Of a DNA stretch of 64,000 bases, positions 59,391 through 64,000 are shown one piece after another. This stretch comes from Bugulina stolonifera (taxonomy: Eukaryota > Bryozoa > Gymnolaemata > Cheilostomatida > Bugulidae), in the NCBI GenBank assembly GCA_935421135.1, contig OW285196.1, forward strand, positions 3,949,001-4,013,000, read 5' to 3'. Each line of letters opens with the position of its first letter. The first letter of the stretch is position 1. The notes below the pieces were generated by a model, which saw nothing but the letters and a program-made list of their open reading frames with translations, searched no databases and was not told the origin of the DNA. The position numbers and the translations under genes are program-made.

Positions 59391-61705
59391 ATGGCAGATG
59401 TAGAAATACCAGTCAAGGTGCAATCCAAATCTATGGTATACCGTTTTATCGTAAAGAGGTAGGCAACATCTGCAATATTGTTACATTAATACTATAACAG
59501 TGATGTAGTGTTTGAAACAATCTACAGCATGAGCTATTCATCTCAATTAAGTAACTGTAGTTCTCTCCCTCGTCTCTCTCTCTAGTCCAATCACGGTGAG
59601 AAGGGAACTTGCCTTATTTGAGGTACATCTATGGCCAACTGACTACATCTTTGTGTCATGAAGGCTATATACATGTATTATTATCCTGCACTAAAAGTAT
59701 GCTTAACTTTGGAATTGTATAGTATTGCATTACTGAATTTGCCTTATCAGACAATTACATGTAAGTATATTGTAGAACACTCCACAACCTATTGTCCACT
59801 TAGCAAACAATGCTTTTATTAAATATACATGTACATGTACATGTAGATGTACATGTAGATGTTTCTTTCTAAGCAACTTTGGTGTTCAACCTACAAGTAT
59901 GCTGAGAATCGACTTATGACGGGAAATGACAGTACACCATCAAGTCATGTTTTCAATCTATAGATACAAGTCATTATATGCATTATTAAGCTAACTGTGA
60001 TGCCTATTTGTGATTTAGACTAGAAGATGAAGGATACAACACAGATGGGCTATCACAGTACTATCCCCCTTACAATGCTAAACATGAGGAGCAAATCAAG
60101 TCTGTTCTTCCATGGATGCAAAGTAAATGTATGTACATGTAAATCCAATGGCATCTTTGCTCTTTGCTCTGTATTATCCAATGACATCATTGCACTATTA
60201 TCCAATGACATCATTGCTCTATAATTATCCAATGACATCATTGCTCTATTTATCCTATGACATTGCTAGGATAAGTTGTCAAACGGGCTAGGTATGGTCA
60301 GCGGCAGGGTTTGGACTAGCTAGTTTGCAAAATAGAGAATACGCCTTCATGGTCTGGTACATGTAAATAGACAAACTGTAGGCCATCCATCACAGACATG
60401 ACAAGACAACTTCTATAGACACCAAATATAAAATAATACAACAGAAGCAACAGCTGAAGCTATCCACAATACTGTCAGTGAACTGACTGAATGTCACCAC
60501 ATTGTTCTTATTTACACTGTTGTGAATTTTCTAGAACAAATATCTTATTTCTAACAATTTATATAAAAAGCTATGCCCTATATTCTGCATGTAGCTGGCC
60601 CAAGTCAAAGCAACTTGAAGTTATCGTCTCCTTAATTTCAAAATACAGAGAGGAAAACTTTGTATTGCCATAAAATACCTGACTCGGCATCTTGAAAAAC
60701 TTAACAGCAGCATGTACTGCTTAGGTAGTTGCCGATACAATTGTGGCCACCATAATAGAGTTCTGAGAGCTATTTAGACTATGCATATATTAGTAGATTA
60801 CCAATAACTGTACAATAATAGTACATAGATGAACAATAACTGCATATCACGAAGAGACTGAATCCGATGCTGTACATGTTGTACATGTCGTACATGTCGT
60901 ACATGTCGTACATGTCGTACATATCGTACATGTCGTACATGTCGTACATGTCGTACATGTCGTACATGTTGTACGTTTAGAGGAGTTGAAATATTTTGCT
61001 TTTAGTCGATGAATTCGTTTTTGATGATAAAATGTCATCAGTGCTGAAGTCGCTAGCCTCAACCATCCCGTTGACATGTGGACCTCAAGCAGCATTGGAC
61101 GGATCTAATAATGCTGTTATTGGAACCGAGGCTCTGTTTGAGCCATGTATAACATGGAAGAAACTACTGACTGTGAGTACATAGCACTAGTTTGTGATAT
61201 TATTGTGATTGTTGTGATAATAACGATCATTGCGATTGTTGCAGTCATTGCGATTAAAGTGAATTATGCAATATAAAAAATTAACTCAAGTTGTATGAAA
61301 GCCAAAATACTACCGGCTGAAAGCTGAAGCAAATTGTAGAAAAATTCAATTCTTTTGCCAAATAAAATTAATTAATTTTTTGGAAATTGAAGTTTGTTTG
61401 CAGGTTAATAATACAGGTTAAAATCAAAGTAGCAAGCAAAAAATCCTGTTCTCTTACCTAGCCTAAAATATATAGGGTATAAACTCAAAGTTTCACTGCA
61501 TTATTTATTGCATAAATTTGTAAGAATACTTTTCCTGTGCTACCTCTAGGTAATATTTCTGTTTGCTTTGCTCGCTGAAAAAGCTATAGAGATAGGAAAT
61601 ACTGGACTTGCTCTCCAGCTAATACAAAGGTGTATGGTTCACACTAGCCAAATTAATAACAACATTTGGATAGAACTCAATGGTGGCTGGCCAACTCTGG
61701 AGTAG
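59391..61705 (+). CDS. Bcl-2 family protein, divergent and anchor-less
   Basis: Exons 59391-59458, 60019-60128, 61006-61172 and 61550-61705 join with matching phases: 501 bases, 166 residues. Helix 1 carries a BH4-like VYRFIVKRLEDEGY. The BH3-like region reads VLKSLAS, where the Gly-Asp pair is absent. BH1 corresponds to ITWKKLLTVIFLFALLAEKA, with the normal NWGR replaced by TWKK. BH2 is clear: NIWIELNGGWPTL. Family members regulate mitochondrial outer-membrane permeability in apoptosis. The frame stops right after BH2, without a C-terminal membrane helix. Five bases after the stop comes a good donor GAG|GTAAGT, so a further exon may exist but would be non-coding in this frame. An alternative donor CAAAG|GTGTAT lies inside the last exon. 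Pro- or anti-apoptotic nature cannot be told. Confidence 0.82.
60150..60262 (+). repeat. 27-bp irregular tandem repeat in Bcl-2 intron
   Basis: Three to four copies of a unit containing TATCCAATGACATCATTGC and TCTA, in the intron after the second exon. Confidence 0.8.
60868..60975. repeat. 9-bp tandem repeat TACATGTCG
   Basis: About twelve copies of GTACATGTC, ending 30 bases before the acceptor of the third Bcl-2 exon. It is open on the minus strand as a Met-Tyr-Asp repeat, which is not coding. Confidence 0.95.
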
Positions 61706-64000
61706 CTGAGGTAAGTTCAAGTAAGTGTTATCAGCTGATTCATTCGTGTGACTACGTGTAAGTTAACAAGCAGTATCTTGTTCCTCCAACACCTCAATAT
61801 AGATAGATATTAAGATGCATTTTTAGCAAGGAAATTATTTTTTAGCAGTCAGAGACTTGTTTTTGCTTAGTCAATTTGCTTTATTCAACTCATACAGCAG
61901 TGAGACAAGTTAGAACAAAGTGTTTTATACAGTCATGTATTACTATTGTTGCGTAGGTCAGAGTGAAATGGCTAATAATGTATACTATCTACACGTAGAC
62001 TGGGCAGAAAATTTACCAAAGACGTCTGACGGTTCTATCAAATATTTATTTTTACTAATCTAATTTGAAGAAAGTTTTGAGAACACACAAATAAATTCCA
62101 TGGAGAAGAACACTGTCGTCATTCTTTGCGATTGTTCTAACTTTATACTTTATACTAGTGCTGAGCAGTTTTGATTTGCACGTACATTCAGTACATTCCA
62201 ATGTGTTGGTCTTTGCATAGCCAAACAAAAAGCGCTGCCGATTTGCTCTAGAACGAGGCTCTGAAAGCCAAAAGGAGACAAATGGCCTCTCGTGTACTGT
62301 AGCTGATCCTCTAACTGGTTGCACCGCTGTTGCTAGAAAAGCTCGTTTTTATGTGGCAGATATCATTGCTAACATATTTGGTGGAGTTTGTTCTAGAGGA
62401 GTTGCCTTACTAAAGTTTCTTTTCTGTTAAGGAGGATAACTTCTACAATCATGTGGTCTGACCCTGTAGTTTTCACCATGCATGGCTTGCAGAGCGCAAT
62501 ATTTTTCATCCCCCTCTTTAAAGAGCAAACACAATCATGTACATGTATATTACAGCTGCACTGTGTTGTCTCCCCATTCACATGTTGTTTTTCATCACTG
62601 AGTAATCCAACACTGATGTGACTATGAGTTGGTTTGGTGTCAAACAATATTATCCATACTGCGATACACCGGAGAACGTGAGGTTTTTGGGGAGTGATTT
62701 TCCTTTTATATTATATAGAATGAGAGTAGAACATAACTCCTAAATTCCAAAGGTCCTCACAGCATTTACTGTATATGGTACAGCCCCATGTAAGTCACTG
62801 TGTGTTCATTGCTTCGTCTAATGCGATTGGTAGACATAGACATACAACTACTGCTTTAGGAAAACCAAAGAAGCTAGCAATAACTGATTATTATGAAAGT
62901 TGCAATGTTATGGTAGCCTAAATCCACTGTCACCCGGATAAATTAACCTGTTTAATGTCATCCTTTCCCAACAGCTCCACTTCATGTTGAGAAGGGACAA
63001 CTTTTTGTTACAACTTGTAGACTTGATATCACCAGATAATTCAACAAAAGTGTCTCGATGTTGCTTAGTGAATTTCTAGATGTTATAGTTATATGGTTGT
63101 GTCTGGCTGGGTAGCTGAGGCACAGCTGTACAACATACAGGTCAGAATACGAGGGAGAAAGAGTCAGAACTGGCTGACCAAGCCAGAGGGGGAACAGGGC
63201 TAGAGTGTGTGAGAGAGTGGGAGAGAGAGTAGGCAGGTTCAACCCGGCAAACTGTAACACATAACGAGGTAGTGGGTTGACTTGGAGAGACTTTCAGGGC
63301 CAAAAGGGGGTCTGATTAAAAGTCAGTAGAGAATGACTTGGGTTACAAGGACAATGCCTAAAGGGGAAAATTATGCACAAAGTCCAACATGTAGTTACAG
63401 GATTGCTAATGCGGTACAGGAGTACGTTTGCCAAGCCAGTAGTAAAGTAATAGAGTAAAAGCATACAGAATGTACTACTGCCAAATAATATACTTGAAAC
63501 TACACTGTATACAATTGGACAATAATGACGATCAGGCAGCCAATATGCAATAACAGGGGCGATTCTAGGACAGACCTGAAGGGGGTTCTCACTCAGGCAT
63601 ATAAAATAGATTTCACAACATTTACCAGCAATTCACAGAATTCAAGTAAAGGGGAGAATAATAGTCTAGGCTGTAAGTCAAGCAAAGCTTTAATGGGAAT
63701 CACCCATAGGATTTAATAATTGCAGCCTTCTTGGCTTCTTTAGAGCAAAAGCTGTTACTAGTTCTTCATATTCTTTGATTTTGGCATACAAGTCATAATG
63801 CTTGTAGCCAAGCACTTGCCCATGATTATCATTAGTCATATGAGTGAAAGTACTCTTATCATGTCACAGTGTCATGTAGCCTATAATATTATTATATAAA
63901 ATAATAATCAAATTTTTTCAAATTAATTCAAACTTTCGCTCGTGTGCCTCATTGAGAACAGCATGCTTTTAAAAGAAAATTAAAAACAATTGATAGCATA
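61706..64000. other. 3' flank, no convincing gene
   Basis: Open frames are short. On the minus strand about 63840-63710 reads GQVLGYKHYDLYAKIKEYEE and LVTAFALKKPRRLQLL, which looks protein-like but belongs to no family known to me; it could be an exon of a gene that continues to the right. A purine-rich GAGAGAGTGGGAGAGAG stretch lies near 63210. Confidence 0.35.
62157..62200. mobile_element. terminal fragment of the hAT-type element
   Basis: TAGTGCTGAGCAGTTTTGAT followed by TTGCACGTACATTCAGT repeats the first 40 bases of the element at 43492 with few changes. The rest of that element is not present. Confidence 0.7.

Noticed and set aside
60779..61095. Met-Tyr-Asp and Cys-Thr repeat frames on minus
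   Set aside because: Products of the 9-bp tandem repeat inside a Bcl-2 intron.
62982..63260. 92-codon minus-strand Leu/Ser/Pro-rich frame
   Set aside because: Follows a purine-rich GAGAGAG stretch on plus; composition-driven, no homology.

Overview
This window is nuclear DNA from an animal. It is AT-rich, the genes are split by introns with GT-AG borders, intergenic space is wide, and there are many tandem repeats and decayed transposons. The recognisable genes (sigma-like glutathione S-transferase, cyclin B3, Bcl-2 family protein, C2H2 zinc-finger protein) are metazoan. The compact introns and the mix of transposon families would suit a sponge or another early-branching invertebrate, but the species cannot be fixed from the sequence alone. 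Splice borders below were assigned by eye from consensus sites plus reading-frame continuity across each junction. Layout: 0-4 kb holds the last three exons of a glutathione S-transferase (+), with a 1.4-kb minisatellite in one intron. 5.3-7.7 kb holds an eight-finger C2H2 protein (-, three exons). 10.5-14.1 kb holds nine exons of a cyclin B3-type gene (-; the extreme N terminus was not found). 14.1-21 kb is mostly non-coding, with a tRNA-derived SINE-like head, minisatellites and stem-loop repeats. 21.4-42.8 kb is a transposon graveyard, mostly minus strand: a transposase-like relic, a 463-bp tandem repeat, Ty1/copia, an uncharacterised intron-bearing mobile-type gene, two hAT-like genes, PIF/Harbinger, Ty3/gypsy (reverse transcriptase scrap, integrase plus LTR, and gag plus primer-binding site), piggyBac, and a helicase/primase-tail-like gene. 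43.5-44.5 kb is a 996-bp non-autonomous hAT element with an 8-bp target duplication. 45.9-46.2 kb is a fold-back repeat. 46.8-55.7 kb is a complete nine-exon gene (-) for a 587-residue secreted, heavily N-glycosylatable protein of unknown function. 56.2-57.8 kb has two related LTR-like sequences. 59.4-61.7 kb is a four-exon Bcl-2-like gene (+). 61.7-64 kb shows no convincing gene. The host genes do not form an operon or an obvious pathway; they are independent housekeeping or signalling genes. Two window-wide signals are not explained by annotation. The palindromic octamer TACATGTA occurs at least 45 times but is nearly absent from the transposon block. A short motif around GAGGACAACTTC, or its reverse complement, recurs at about 18 loci, several times as inverted pairs.
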